Shown piece after piece: positions 1 to 5,934 of a stretch of DNA of 50,372 nt. The stretch is taken from the IMG/VR virus record IMGVR_UViG_3300037493_001371, positions 1 to 50,372 of that record. One strand, 5' to 3'. This stretch comes from a virus. A program made the translations under genes and the position numbers. The notes beneath the pieces were generated by a model. It was given only the letters and a program-made list of their open reading frames with translations, had not been told where the DNA came from and did no database searches. Each line of letters starts with the position of its first letter. The first letter of the stretch is position 1.

Positions 1-372
1 TGCTGATGATCGTTGTGCTGTCGGCAGGTGTATAGCAACCGCATTTGCATTATCGTAGATTGCTTTTTGATCGTCAAGAATACCAACATAACAAGCAGTT
101 TCAAGATCGTTGTATTTTACAGACACATCAATATAAGCTTTGCCATTATCAATCCATAAACCTACAAAGCTTTTATCAGAACATAATTCTTCAATATTAG
201 TCATTATATATTCGCTTAATACAGTAGCACATAAATCATCAGCATCAATAACTAATTCATTGTTTGGTAATGATACCATATAACCATCAGTTGGATTTGA
301 TTCGCCAGTTGTTATGTTATAACTACCACCATTATTTTTTAATACTTCAGATAAAAATGTTTGTAAATTCAT
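1..372 (-). CDS. Hypothetical early protein, C-terminus cut by window edge
   Basis: The leftward frame opens at the ATG at 370-372 and stays open to base 1 (124 codons), so the C-terminus lies outside the window. The N-terminus reads MNLQTFLSEVLKNNGGSYNI and is followed by an acidic, mixed alpha/beta-looking protein without membrane segments or a recognisable motif. It is the last gene seen in the leftward array. No 41-nt promoter motif lies directly in front of it, so it is probably co-transcribed with the gene ending at 392. Function unknown. Confidence 0.75.
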   Translation of the reverse strand, partial: MNLQTFLSEVLKNNGGSYNITTGESNPTDGYMVSLPNNELVIDADDLCATVLSEYIMTNIEELCSDKSFVGLWIDNGKAYIDVSVKYNDLETACYVGILDDQKAIYDNANAVAIHLPTAQRSSA

Positions 373-391
373 ATTGTTAATTTTTTTATTG

Positions 392-664
392 TTATAATAT
401 TACTGTTTGTCCGTAAGCTTTTACTTTTAATAATCTATCGAAATTGAATGTTCCGTAACCATCATCTTGCATTGAGAAAACAATTAAGTTGCCTCGTGCT
501 TCAGGGTTATATTTTAGACCAGTACCTGATCTATATTTACTTACGCCAAAGCGTACCACCATTGTTCTTTCAGTATAGTCTTCTTTTAAGAACTTGATAC
601 TGAACAGTTTACCTTCATTGCCAACAAAGTCTTTGAAGTCTTGTATTGTTTTAATTGTATTCAT
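392..664 (-). CDS. Small SH3-like beta-barrel phage protein
   Basis: A 90-residue protein starting MNTIKTIQDF. The start at 664 is preferred over an upstream in-frame start because it lies 4 nt after the stop of the preceding gene (669). The stretch around residues 35-75 (TMVVRFGVSKY, then GLKYNPEARGNLIVFSMQ, then GYGTFNFDRL) matches my recollection of a small phage family described as SH3 beta-barrel fold proteins, usually with a NPK..NLLVVFD..K.GYR.INLD pattern. That assignment is recognition without a search. The role in infection is unknown. It sits in the early leftward operon. Confidence 0.7.
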   Translation of the reverse strand: MNTIKTIQDFKDFVGNEGKLFSIKFLKEDYTERTMVVRFGVSKYRSGTGLKYNPEARGNLIVFSMQDDGYGTFNFDRLLKVKAYGQTVIL

Positions 665-668
665 ATAT

Positions 669-1037
669 TTATTCTTCTTCTTTATTAGTTTCAAAATAAT
701 CTGGTAATTCACATAAAAAATCTCTAGCAAATTGAGTTTCATCAAATCTTGCATTGATTTCAAGTGAATAACTTCCGCCATAAGAACCGTGAATCTCAGG
801 GTCATAATCTAAATATTGATCAAAGTCATAGTTATCAAGCATATCTTTAACGGCTTTTAATATTTCATTGGTACTATATCCAATTACTGGCTCTGGTACA
901 ACTTCAGGTAATTCACAAATACAGTCGTTTAATGTAGTTAATAATCCGAGCACGTCATTTTTAGAAAAGATACTGCTAGATGAATTGTTTACTTTTGAAA
1001 TTGTTACTTCGAATAGTGTTTTTTGATCTTGTGTCAT
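669..1037 (-). CDS. Hypothetical acidic early protein
   Basis: 122 residues starting MTQDQKTLFEV, strongly acidic toward the C-terminus (ending TNKEEE). A Gly/Tyr/Ser-rich patch (HGSYGGSYSLEINARFD) suggests a beta-hairpin. No signal peptide, membrane segment or catalytic motif is visible. A copy of the early promoter motif lies 14-58 nt upstream of the start. The downstream gene follows after 4 nt, so the two are probably an operon. Function unknown. Confidence 0.7.
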   Translation of the reverse strand: MTQDQKTLFEVTISKVNNSSSSIFSKNDVLGLLTTLNDCICELPEVVPEPVIGYSTNEILKAVKDMLDNYDFDQYLDYDPEIHGSYGGSYSLEINARFDETQFARDFLCELPDYFETNKEEE

Positions 1038-1050
1038 AGTTTATTTTTTT

Positions 1051-1095
1051 TATATTTATATTATCGTTTTGTTATTGTATTTAGTCCGCATGTAT
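1051..1095 (-). promoter_or_regulatory. Early promoter motif copy 1 (divergent)
   Basis: Read leftward this matches the 41-nt consensus ACAG-N5-AYACGA-N8-TGATAATATAWATGTAAC with several deviations: the first block is GCGG, the second ATACAA, and the -10-like block ACGATAATATAAATATAA. Spacing is preserved. It sits directly upstream of the gene starting at 1037. Confidence 0.55.
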
Positions 1096-1101
1096 AGCAT
1101 A

Positions 1102-1311
1102 CTACTTCTCATAGAAATGCAGACATTCACTTAATGGAAAGGCTATGGTGCCATCGGGTTCTTGTATATAACTGCCGTTTGATTCAGAAAGTATATCAAA
1201 GAATATTGTATTGTTTTTTACTCTATTAAGTTTTACTTCGCAATCCATTACAGTGTCAGTATAATATATAACATCAGGTTGTATATTAATTAATTCTACA
1301 GGTTTATTCAT
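1102..1311 (-). CDS. Hypothetical small early protein
   Basis: 69 residues starting MNKPVELINIQPDVIYYTDT and ending in LHFYEK. Alternating hydrophobic residues suggest a small beta-rich domain. There is no signal peptide or known motif. The promoter motif at 1326-1369 lies immediately upstream, and the next downstream gene has its own motif, so this may be a monocistronic unit. Function unknown. Confidence 0.65.
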   Translation of the reverse strand: MNKPVELINIQPDVIYYTDTVMDCEVKLNRVKNNTIFFDILSESNGSYIQEPDGTIAFPLSECLHFYEK

Positions 1312-1325
1312 ATATAATTAGTTTT

Positions 1326-1369
1326 TGTTACATTAGTATTATCATTGTTTAATCGTGTCCAGACTGTAT
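1326..1369 (-). promoter_or_regulatory. Early promoter motif copy 2
   Basis: Leftward: ACAG, 5 nt, ACACGA, 8 nt, then TGATAATACTAATGTAAC. A near-perfect match 15 nt upstream of the start codon at 1311. Confidence 0.8.
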
Positions 1370-1375
1370 GTCTTA

Positions 1376-1555
1376 TTAATCTTTAACAATATAAGTAAAC
1401 CCTCTAAAGTTAAACCACGAAGTTATACCATATTGTTCTTTATCTTCATCCGCAATGAATCCAAATCGTGGTGGTAAATCACCGATCAAGTATGGTGTAT
1501 ATAATAAACCATCTAATCTTATCAAGTTGTTCTTTAAAAATTTAATCTTTTTCAT
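1376..1555 (-). CDS. Hypothetical 59-residue early protein
   Basis: A frame too short for most automatic calls. ATG at 1553-1555, stop at 1376-1378, N-terminus MKKIKFLKNNLIRLDGLLYT, with an aromatic C-terminal half (SWFNFRGFTYIVKD). Its start lies inside the last codons of the upstream gene (stop at 1542), a 14-nt overlap typical of translational coupling. No known domain. Confidence 0.65.
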   Translation of the reverse strand: MKKIKFLKNNLIRLDGLLYTPYLIGDLPPRFGFIADEDKEQYGITSWFNFRGFTYIVKD

Positions 1556-1775
1556 TTTCTAGTACTTTAAGTATGTAATTCCAAATATCTAATTCTCTTT
1601 CAGCAGAGCGTAAGCATGATTCCAATTGTTCTTGTGATAACGCACCGTTGCCATTACCATTAGAGCTTTTAAGTTCTTGTTTGTAATCCGCTATATCAAA
1701 TTGCAGTGTTATTACTTTAGCCGTGGCTTTGTTTATGGATAGTTCTTTTTGTTCTAATTCTTTCATCGTTTTCAA
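1542..1775 (-). CDS. Hypothetical coiled-coil early protein
   Basis: 77 residues, predicted mostly helical. Residues 4-35 (KELEQKELSINKATAKV..) and 48-77 look like two coiled-coil helices split by a short Asn/Gly linker (SSNGNGNG). A second ATG four codons in is a possible alternative start. It overlaps the following 59-codon gene by 14 nt. Function unknown; small coiled-coil proteins of this type are common in phage early regions. Confidence 0.65.
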   Translation of the reverse strand: MKTMKELEQKELSINKATAKVITLQFDIADYKQELKSSNGNGNGALSQEQLESCLRSAERELDIWNYILKVLENEKD

Positions 1776-1881
1776 TTATAATGTTAAATGCACGGTCCAT
1801 GCTTTGTAGGTTTGCCATGTGTACGTTTTGTACTTTAAGCATCCAGTCGTAAAATTTTTCTAGGTTAGTTGTAGTTTTCAT
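1717..1881 (-). CDS. Possible 54-residue overlapping early protein
   Basis: The ATG at 1879-1881 lies inside the last codons of the preceding gene (stop at 1865). The frame runs 54 codons (MKTTTNLEKFYDWMLKVQNV...) to a stop at 1717-1719, overlapping the start of the next gene by 59 nt. The upstream half (1776-1864) is not covered by any other frame, so something probably is translated here. The long overlap makes this call tentative; a leader region is the alternative. Confidence 0.4.
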   Translation of the reverse strand: MKTTTNLEKFYDWMLKVQNVHMANLQSMDRAFNIIIENDERIRTKRTIHKQSHG

Positions 1882-2068
1882 ATACTTCTTCATAAATTAA
1901 ATCAATTTCTTCTTCACTCAATATAGGCATAATGTCTACATCTTTATAGTTAATTGCTGTTATAATTATATCAGGATTCTCAGCAGGACTATTCCATGTT
2001 CCCGGTATATAATCACATATAACGTCATATTCAACATCAATTTTTTCTCCTCTATACTTTACAATCAT
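1865..2068 (-). CDS. Hypothetical small acidic early protein
   Basis: 67 residues starting MIVKYRGEKIDVEYDV, ending with an acidic helix (SEEEIDLIYEEVYENYN). The body looks like a small beta-sheet domain followed by this helix. It has its own upstream promoter motif (2086-2130), and the next short frame starts within its final codons. I recognise the general type (small phage proteins with a DI..LLS..E.I pattern) but no named family. Confidence 0.65.
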   Translation of the reverse strand: MIVKYRGEKIDVEYDVICDYIPGTWNSPAENPDIIITAINYKDVDIMPILSEEEIDLIYEEVYENYN

Positions 2069-2085
2069 TTTGTTATTTGTTTATT

Positions 2086-2130
2086 TGTTACATATATATT
2101 ATCAATATAGTTTCGTGTCTAGTCTGTATC
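2086..2130 (-). promoter_or_regulatory. Early promoter motif copy 3
   Basis: Leftward: ACAG, 5 nt, ACACGA, 8 nt, TGATAATATATATGTAAC, a full match. It lies 18 nt upstream of the ATG at 2068 and overlaps the 3' end of the preceding gene (stop at 2102), so coding and promoter functions share bases. Confidence 0.85.
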
Positions 2131-2455
2131 TAACCATAAAGTCATCAGCCCATGGTAATAAACCGTGTTGTGTTTCTAAAAATGGTTCAAACTTTCTTAT
2201 TCGCAAACGAGATGTTGAGCCAAGTGTGTATAGCAAACAGTTTAGTCGTTCTTGAGTGGTACGTGTATGCCAACCGCAAGTTGAAATAAATATTGTACCA
2301 TCAGGTAGCATCTTTGCAATTGTATTACCAAATAACATTAAGTACCAGCAATCATCATATTCGCGCACTCCTTTTGACACAGCCATATTTTCTCTATTAA
2401 ATGTTTCTTTGTTTAAAAACGCATTAATAGAATCTTGGGATATTTTTTTGTACAT
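2102..2455 (-). CDS. Hypothetical early protein (GWHTRTTxERLN type)
   Basis: 117 residues starting MYKKISQDSINAFLNKETFN. I chose the ATG at 2455 over an upstream TTG because it lies 1 nt after the stop of the preceding gene. The central segment (LMLFGNTIAKMLPDG, then ISTCGWHTRTTQERLN) resembles a recurrent phage protein whose hallmark is a GWxTRTTKERLN motif; its function is not known to me. Two apparent rightward frames over this gene are shadows. Confidence 0.75.
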   Translation of the reverse strand: MYKKISQDSINAFLNKETFNRENMAVSKGVREYDDCWYLMLFGNTIAKMLPDGTIFISTCGWHTRTTQERLNCLLYTLGSTSRLRIRKFEPFLETQHGLLPWADDFMVRYRLDTKLY

Positions 2456-2456
2456 A

Positions 2457-2708
2457 CTATTCGTTATCAAATATTGTTAATCTTTCACCATCTTTTAATA
2501 CTCTTACTTCTAAAGTAACGCCTTCAACACACGTCCATCCAGAGCCATACTTCTCTCCAATAGGCACAGCGTAATATTTGTATCTTTGTACTATTCTGCC
2601 AACATAAGACGGATAGCTTTTATCTACAACAACTGCTATTTGACCATCTTTAAGGTCTTTCATTTGTACTACATTTTTTTCTTTTTTCTTTTTATTTAAC
2701 TCTACCAT
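2457..2708 (-). CDS. Hypothetical small beta-rich early protein
   Basis: 83 residues. The N-terminus is Lys-rich (VELNKKKKEKN), followed by a domain rich in Val, Tyr and Gly (residues 20-75) that looks like a small beta-barrel (DGQIAVVVDKSYPSYVGRIV). The start at 2708 lies 17 nt downstream of a promoter motif. It is followed after 1 nt by the gene at 2102-2455, so the pair is probably co-translated. No known function. Confidence 0.7.
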   Translation of the reverse strand: MVELNKKKKEKNVVQMKDLKDGQIAVVVDKSYPSYVGRIVQRYKYYAVPIGEKYGSGWTCVEGVTLEVRVLKDGERLTIFDNE

Positions 2709-2725
2709 AATTATTTATTTTTACT

Positions 2726-2769
2726 TGTTACATATATATTATCATTACTCAATCGTGTCTAGATTGTAA
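2726..2769 (-). promoter_or_regulatory. Early promoter motif copy 4
   Basis: Leftward: ACAA, 5 nt, ACACGA, 8 nt, TGATAATATATATGTAAC, one mismatch in the first block. It overlaps the stop codon of the zinc-ribbon gene (2759-2881) and lies 17 nt upstream of the ATG at 2708. Confidence 0.8.
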
Positions 2770-2881
2770 ATCCATTCTCGTCAAACTCTTCTTCAAAATC
2801 ACAATGCTCTAAACAGTCAGCGCAAAGTTCATTAAATATGTGATGTCTACCTGCACCACAGCAATCGCTATATTCTTCCAT
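2759..2881 (-). CDS. 40-residue putative zinc-ribbon protein
   Basis: ATG at 2879-2881, stop at 2759-2761. The protein begins MEEYSDCCGAGRHHIFNELC and continues ADCLEHCDFEEEFDENGFTI. The Cys-Cys-Gly-Ala, His-His, Cys-x-x-Cys pattern (Cys7, Cys8, His13/14, Cys20, Cys23) is what is seen in tiny phage zinc-ribbon proteins of the CCGA..CxxC type. It would bind one zinc and may contact nucleic acid or a host protein; the partner is unknown. No promoter motif lies directly upstream, so it probably shares the transcript of 2889-3260. Confidence 0.7.
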   Translation of the reverse strand: MEEYSDCCGAGRHHIFNELCADCLEHCDFEEEFDENGFTI

Positions 2882-2888
2882 AATTTAT

Positions 2889-3260
2889 TTATTCTATATG
2901 TGAGTATGTTTTGTTAATATTTACAGGTGTTATTTCGTAAAATTCAAGTCTAATTTCATTACTATATAGTTTGAACTTACCGGCTTTCCATAGTTCAATT
3001 TCGTGCTCATTAGCTTCTGCGTTATCCCCATCAACCAATACATTGTAATGTGCTTGATTTAGGGATTCATCATCTTCACAAAAACCTTTTGAATCAAATT
3101 TATAGTATAAATGGTGCTCAATATATCCTTGTATTGCATCTTGAATATTTGGTGCCATGATACAAGCCTCAAGTGTATAGCAATTAACCCAATCTAATTC
3201 ACCTTCAGTATAGTCATCGACATATACATTGTGGGAACTTTTAATTAAATACTCTTTCAT
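2889..3260 (-). CDS. Hypothetical acidic early protein
   Basis: 123 residues starting MKEYLIKSSHNVYVDDYTEG. Acidic with many aromatics, no signal or membrane segment. A pattern of Asn/His-rich loops and beta-strands at the C-terminus (FKLYSNEIRLEFYEITPV) suggests a compact alpha/beta fold. It is followed 7 nt later by the zinc-ribbon gene and preceded with 1 nt spacing by 3262-3546, indicating a tight operon. Function unknown. Confidence 0.7.
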   Translation of the reverse strand: MKEYLIKSSHNVYVDDYTEGELDWVNCYTLEACIMAPNIQDAIQGYIEHHLYYKFDSKGFCEDDESLNQAHYNVLVDGDNAEANEHEIELWKAGKFKLYSNEIRLEFYEITPVNINKTYSHIE

Positions 3261-3261
3261 A

Positions 3262-3546
3262 TTATTCAGGTATTAACCAAGTTAGTAATTCTTTCATATT
3301 TTTAAACTCGTATGCTTTGACGTGATCGCCTTGACTAGTGGCCTTAGCGACGTAACTCTGCATTGTAGTAGTGTCCCAACAGTCGAGTAAATTTGAATAA
3401 CCGTGATTGCTTAAGCCTACAAATCTATCTCTATCCGTTCTAATAACCATAGCTTTATGGTCACAACCCCAATCAATACCCACAAACGAGTTATTAGTTA
3501 TATCTTTGAAATCTATTGTATTTCCTGCATTTACTATTTGTTTCAT
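3262..3546 (-). CDS. Hypothetical early protein
   Basis: 94 residues starting MKQIVNAGNTIDFKDITNNS. The sequence SFVGIDWGCDHKAMVIRTDRD looks like paired beta-strands, and the C-terminal half is helical (AYEFKNMKELLTWLIPE). No catalytic motif or membrane segment is seen. One base separates it from each neighbour, so it is part of an operon from 4152 to 2759. Function unknown. Confidence 0.7.
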   Translation of the reverse strand: MKQIVNAGNTIDFKDITNNSFVGIDWGCDHKAMVIRTDRDRFVGLSNHGYSNLLDCWDTTTMQSYVAKATSQGDHVKAYEFKNMKELLTWLIPE

Positions 3547-3547
3547 A

Positions 3548-3742
3548 TTAATTACTTTTTAGTTTATAAATTATTTCACCTTGTAAATCTTCAATTATAC
3601 GCAATATGTGGTGAGATTCTCTAGCTTGAAGTTGGTCATTGGTGCGTATTGCATCCGCCATTACATCCGTATGTTCTTCATACAAATGGTCTAAAGCCAC
3701 TTGAATTATATTTGCTTCTCGTTTGTTTATAGTTAATTCCAT
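3548..3742 (-). CDS. Hypothetical small helical early protein
   Basis: 64 residues, almost entirely helical in appearance (MELTINKREANIIQVALDHL, then AIRTNDQLQARESHHILRII). This could be a two-helix hairpin. It lies in the tight leftward operon with 1-nt spacing on both sides. No recognised family. Confidence 0.7.
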   Translation of the reverse strand: MELTINKREANIIQVALDHLYEEHTDVMADAIRTNDQLQARESHHILRIIEDLQGEIIYKLKSN

Positions 3743-3743
3743 A

Positions 3744-3935
3744 TTAATCTCTATTTACAATTTCAAATTCTACATCAAAAAAGTCATCGCTATCTAACAC
3801 TAATTCTGCATTGTTATAGTCATACATTACAAACTCTATAGCTTGTTCTTCACTCGTTGCTTCAACGGTTACTATTCTAATAAGTGTTTCAACAACTTCA
3901 ACACTATATTCTTTTGTTACTGGATATACTCCCAT
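3744..3935 (-). CDS. Hypothetical small early protein
   Basis: 63 residues from the ATG at 3933-3935, chosen because it follows the stop of the upstream gene (3937) by 1 nt; the longer upstream frame would overlap that gene by about 100 nt. The sequence alternates hydrophobic and polar residues (MGVYPVTKEYSVEVVETLIR), fits a beta-alpha-beta domain, and is strongly acidic at the C-terminus (SDDFFDVEFEIVNRD). Function unknown. Confidence 0.7.
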   Translation of the reverse strand: MGVYPVTKEYSVEVVETLIRIVTVEATSEEQAIEFVMYDYNNAELVLDSDDFFDVEFEIVNRD

Positions 3936-3936
3936 A

Positions 3937-4152
3937 TTAATTTTCGTTTTCTTCGTTAATTTTATTTGATAAATTAAGCCAATAATCAACACCCTCTTTT
4001 GCTTGGGAGAAACGGAACCAACTATATACATCATATTTTCCACTTGTAATTAAGTGTGCAAGGTAATCATTACAACCATTCTCATCACTGTATAAATTAT
4101 CCAACGCTTTCATTTGGTCTTCTCTACTTAATTTTCTAAAATCTAAATTCAT
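3937..4152 (-). CDS. Hypothetical helical early protein
   Basis: 71 residues starting MNLDFRKLSREDQMKALDNL, helical, with a Trp/Phe-rich centre (YDVYSWFRFSQAKEGVDYWL). It is the first gene of a leftward operon led by the promoter motif at 4167-4209. Function unknown. Confidence 0.7.
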   Translation of the reverse strand: MNLDFRKLSREDQMKALDNLYSDENGCNDYLAHLITSGKYDVYSWFRFSQAKEGVDYWLNLSNKINEENEN

Positions 4153-4166
4153 ATATTATTATTTTT

Positions 4167-4209
4167 TGTTACATTATTATTATCAATCAACATTCGTATT
4201 AAGACTGTA
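4167..4209 (-). promoter_or_regulatory. Early promoter motif copy 5
   Basis: Leftward: ACAG, 5 nt, ATACGA, 8 nt, TGATAATAATAATGTAAC. A near-perfect match 14 nt upstream of the ATG at 4152. It overlaps the stop region of 4199-4417. It appears to lead the six-gene operon down to about 2759. Confidence 0.8.
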
Positions 4210-4417
4210 AAGGTACATTGTTATGGTTCCACAATCCTCTAAAAGCATGGGTCTTCCCTTTGCGAAATACACTCTTGCCGCGAGTAACCACCTTGCTACT
4301 TTCCTTAGCCGTAAAATTGCGTATCTCACCATATTGTAATCGAACTAATTCTAAATGTAGGTTGCACTTAGCCCTACGAGCACGTGAAGAGTACTCACAT
4401 AATTCTTTCATTGTCAT
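4199..4417 (-). CDS. Hypothetical small basic early protein
   Basis: 72 residues starting MTMKELCEYSSRARRAKCNL. Unlike its acidic neighbours it is rich in Arg and Lys (RGKSVFRKGKTHAFRGLW), so nucleic-acid or ribosome binding is possible, though there is no identifiable motif. A rightward 71-codon frame on the other strand covers the same bases; I treat that one as a shadow because it has no regulatory context. Confidence 0.6.
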   Translation of the reverse strand: MTMKELCEYSSRARRAKCNLHLELVRLQYGEIRNFTAKESSKVVTRGKSVFRKGKTHAFRGLWNHNNVPLQS

Positions 4418-4429
4418 AATTTCTATATT

Positions 4430-4603
4430 TTAAATGTATTTATAAATATTTTTCTCAACATCCGCAATAACATCATCTTCATCATAGAAAGAATATACCT
4501 CCTCCACTATAACATCAAATGTATCATTCTTAAAAGTATCATCTCGGTGAATATACTCTATATAACCACTACCCATATCGGTTTCAAACTCAATTCTCGT
4601 CAT
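4430..4603 (-). CDS. Hypothetical 57-residue acidic early protein
   Basis: ATG at 4601-4603, stop at 4430-4432. Sequence begins MTRIEFETDMGSGYIEYIHR and ends in an acidic helix (DEDDVIADVEKNIYKYI). It fits exactly between neighbouring genes with 12 nt on the left. No family recognised. The codon pattern resembles its neighbours. Confidence 0.65.
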   Translation of the reverse strand: MTRIEFETDMGSGYIEYIHRDDTFKNDTFDVIVEEVYSFYDEDDVIADVEKNIYKYI

Positions 4604-4629
4604 AATCTATACTTTTTAATTGTTATTTA

Positions 4630-4728
4630 CTATCTTCTCATCGCCCAAGCAGCGTTTTTAGCGCCCTCTAAGAGCTCAAATTTGATTTTTAATATTACTA
4701 CCCTAAATGCACTAGAATAATTCGCCAT
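4630..4728 (-). CDS. Possible 32-residue micro-protein
   Basis: ATG at 4726-4728 and stop at 4630-4632. It encodes an amphipathic helix (MANYSSAFRVVILKIKFELL, then EGAKNAAWAMRR). The strongest support is position: a promoter motif (4747-4796) lies 18 nt upstream, just as for the larger early genes. A leader for the 4430 gene is the alternative. Confidence 0.5.
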   Translation of the reverse strand: MANYSSAFRVVILKIKFELLEGAKNAAWAMRR

Positions 4729-4746
4729 AATCGTTTATATTTATTT

Positions 4747-4796
4747 GTTATACTTACATTTATATTATCAAACCACCATCGTATTGTTATCGTATG
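4747..4796 (-). promoter_or_regulatory. Early promoter motif copy 6
   Basis: Leftward: ACGA, 5 nt, ATACGA, 8 nt, TGATAATATAAATGTAAG. Slightly degenerate in the first block. It lies upstream of the micro-gene starting at 4728. Confidence 0.7.
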
Positions 4797-4881
4797 AAGG
4801 TTGAACTTCATTTATGTGAATAAAAGTTAAGGCAGGTATTATCACCTCTCTAAGTGCTTGTTATTCAACGAAATACGTTAA

Positions 4882-5145
4882 TTAATCGTTTTTATACTCA
4901 AAATGTGCCCAAATTACTTGATTGATACGGTCAATTTCGGTATTACCATTCAAATAACCGTTTAAGGAGTTATAGAACTTGGTTAAGTCTTCATCCACAT
5001 CGCTAAAGTTTTTTACGAAGTAATCATAATCGTCACTTTGACAATAATTTAACCCAATTACTACTTCATTACTCTTTATTACAAGTACATGGCGGTCATT
5101 ATCCTCACACCAATAAATCTCTCTACTTTCTATTAATCTATTCAT
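4882..5145 (-). CDS. Hypothetical acidic early protein
   Basis: 87 residues starting MNRLIESREIYWCEDNDRHV. Acidic alpha/beta-looking with two Cys residues not arranged as a metal site. A promoter motif at 5163-5205 lies 18 nt upstream. About 85 nt of untranslated sequence follows before the next promoter. Function unknown. Confidence 0.7.
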   Translation of the reverse strand: MNRLIESREIYWCEDNDRHVLVIKSNEVVIGLNYCQSDDYDYFVKNFSDVDEDLTKFYNSLNGYLNGNTEIDRINQVIWAHFEYKND

Positions 5146-5162
5146 ACTTTATATTATTTATT

Positions 5163-5205
5163 TGTTACATATATATTATCAAATGAGTCTCGTGTTTTGA
5201 CTGTA
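5163..5205 (-). promoter_or_regulatory. Early promoter motif copy 7
   Basis: Leftward: ACAG, 5 nt, ACACGA, 8 nt, TGATAATATATATGTAAC, a perfect match to the consensus. It is preceded by GTATAGCAT, a 9-mer also found upstream of the copy at 6759-6796. It drives the gene starting at 5145. Confidence 0.85.
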
Positions 5206-5383
5206 TGCTATACACGGTACCAATACGGTACGGTGAAGATCCTTGGCGACCCAACGGGTTTTGGGAAAAGTGTGACATTAGGGTCTTAAGTTAATAAATA
5301 GTAGGCTAACGTCACCTTTTTTATGTTACATAAATATAGTGTAGGACGGAGTCTACTCTTCCGACTCTATTTCAAAGTCAGGC
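5206..5383 (-). ncRNA. Candidate structured small RNA downstream of a promoter
   Basis: This interval lies between two leftward promoter motifs (5384-5424 and 5163-5205) and contains no credible open frame. Read leftward it offers several stem-loops: GAGTC/GACTC, the 44-nt stem-loop element, AACCC/GGGT and GTACC/GGTAC. It is more GC-rich than the surroundings. I infer an early non-coding transcript or a long leader; there is no family match I can name. Confidence 0.35.
5272..5315. repeat. 44-nt stem-loop element, copy 1
   Basis: Arms GTGACATTAG (5272-5281) and CTAACGTCAC (5306-5315) pair 9 of 10. The 24-nt loop includes TTAAGT and AATAAATAGTAGG. A second copy at 7193-7236 agrees at 37 of 44 positions, including most of the loop. 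A run of T follows on the + strand, so it could stop rightward transcripts. Loop conservation suggests more than a plain terminator. Confidence 0.7.
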
Positions 5384-5424
5384 CCATATATATTATCAAA
5401 TGGTAACCGTGTTACCTCTGTGTG
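5384..5424 (-). promoter_or_regulatory. Early promoter motif copy 8 (orphan)
   Basis: Leftward: ACAG, 5 nt, ACACGG, 8 nt, TGATAATATATATGGGCC. The core is conserved, but the usual GTAAC end is replaced by GGGCC. No open frame follows it; it leads into the structured region 5206-5383. Confidence 0.7.
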
Positions 5425-5446
5425 CTATACACCCGTGACCGGGTTG

Positions 5447-5533
5447 TTAGTTGATCAATGCTAAGGTTAGGAATACTCCTGCTCCAAAGCTTAACACTGC
5501 TAATACGATTGTATCAATTTGTTCTTGTTTCAT
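5447..5533 (-). CDS. Possible 28-residue transmembrane micro-protein
   Basis: ATG at 5531-5533, stop at 5447-5449. MKQEQIDT is followed by one hydrophobic helix (IVLAVLSFGAGVFLTLALIN) that fits a single membrane span with the N-terminus likely cytoplasmic. Its start overlaps the end of the upstream 48-codon frame by 20 nt. Small membrane peptides occur in phage early regions, but at this length the evidence is context plus composition only. Confidence 0.5.
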   Translation of the reverse strand: MKQEQIDTIVLAVLSFGAGVFLTLALIN

Positions 5534-5660
5534 CTTTAGTTACTTTTACTGGGTTATTATTTAGTTTAGTTAATCGTTGCTCGATATAAGATTCGAGTGA
5601 TCCGCTTTTGTAGCATGCCTGCACGTATGTTGCTCGGCGTTTAGTCTTGTTACTTAACAT
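5514..5660 (-). CDS. Hypothetical 48-residue basic protein
   Basis: ATG at 5658-5660, stop TGA at 5514-5516. Sequence MLSNKTKRRATYVQACYKSG followed by SLESYIEQRLTKLNNN. Basic and helical. It overlaps the gene upstream by 11 nt and the one downstream by 20 nt, the coupling pattern of the whole cluster. Function unknown. Confidence 0.55.
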   Translation of the reverse strand: MLSNKTKRRATYVQACYKSGSLESYIEQRLTKLNNNPVKVTKDETRTN

Positions 5661-5823
5661 AATTAAACATATCTAAGATGTGGTGACCTAATTCATTTTG
5701 TTCGTCAGTTAATTCTTCGCTGTATTTGTACAGGAATTCATCTAAACTCATTTCATCAAGTGTTGGGAACTGTGCCATAAAAGCTCTTGCTAATTCGTGC
5801 ATGTCATTTTCAAATAGTCTCAT
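5650..5823 (-). CDS. Hypothetical 57-residue helical early protein
   Basis: ATG at 5821-5823, stop at 5650-5652. Acidic and helical (MRLFENDMHELARAFMAQFP, then LDEMSLDEFLYKYSEELTDE). The promoter motif at 5838-5880 lies 15 nt upstream, which makes it first of a three-gene micro-operon. No named family. Confidence 0.65.
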   Translation of the reverse strand: MRLFENDMHELARAFMAQFPTLDEMSLDEFLYKYSEELTDEQNELGHHILDMFNYVK

Positions 5824-5837
5824 AATTATTTATTTTA

Positions 5838-5880
5838 GTTACATTTATATTATCAATTGTACTTCGTATTAATTCTGTAT
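5838..5880 (-). promoter_or_regulatory. Early promoter motif copy 9
   Basis: Leftward: ACAG, 5 nt, ATACGA, 8 nt, TGATAATATAAATGTAAC, a perfect consensus match. It leads the micro-operon beginning at 5823. Confidence 0.85.
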
Positions 5881-5934
5881 GTATAGCATCCGTAGAGGCT
5901 CAATGATTACAGCGTGTTGAGGTTGAAACAACGA

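Noticed and set aside
372-415. A possible further early promoter copy upstream of the first leftward gene
   Set aside because: Only a TAATATTATAAC block resembles the motif; the ACAG and ACACGA blocks are not at the right spacing.
2070-2480. Two rightward frames (2070-2255 and 2256-2480)
   Set aside because: They mirror the leftward gene at 2102-2455 and have no promoter or gene neighbours on the + strand.
4218-4433. Rightward 71-codon frame opposite 4199-4417
   Set aside because: The leftward frame has the operon context and promoter orientation; the rightward one looks like an antisense shadow.
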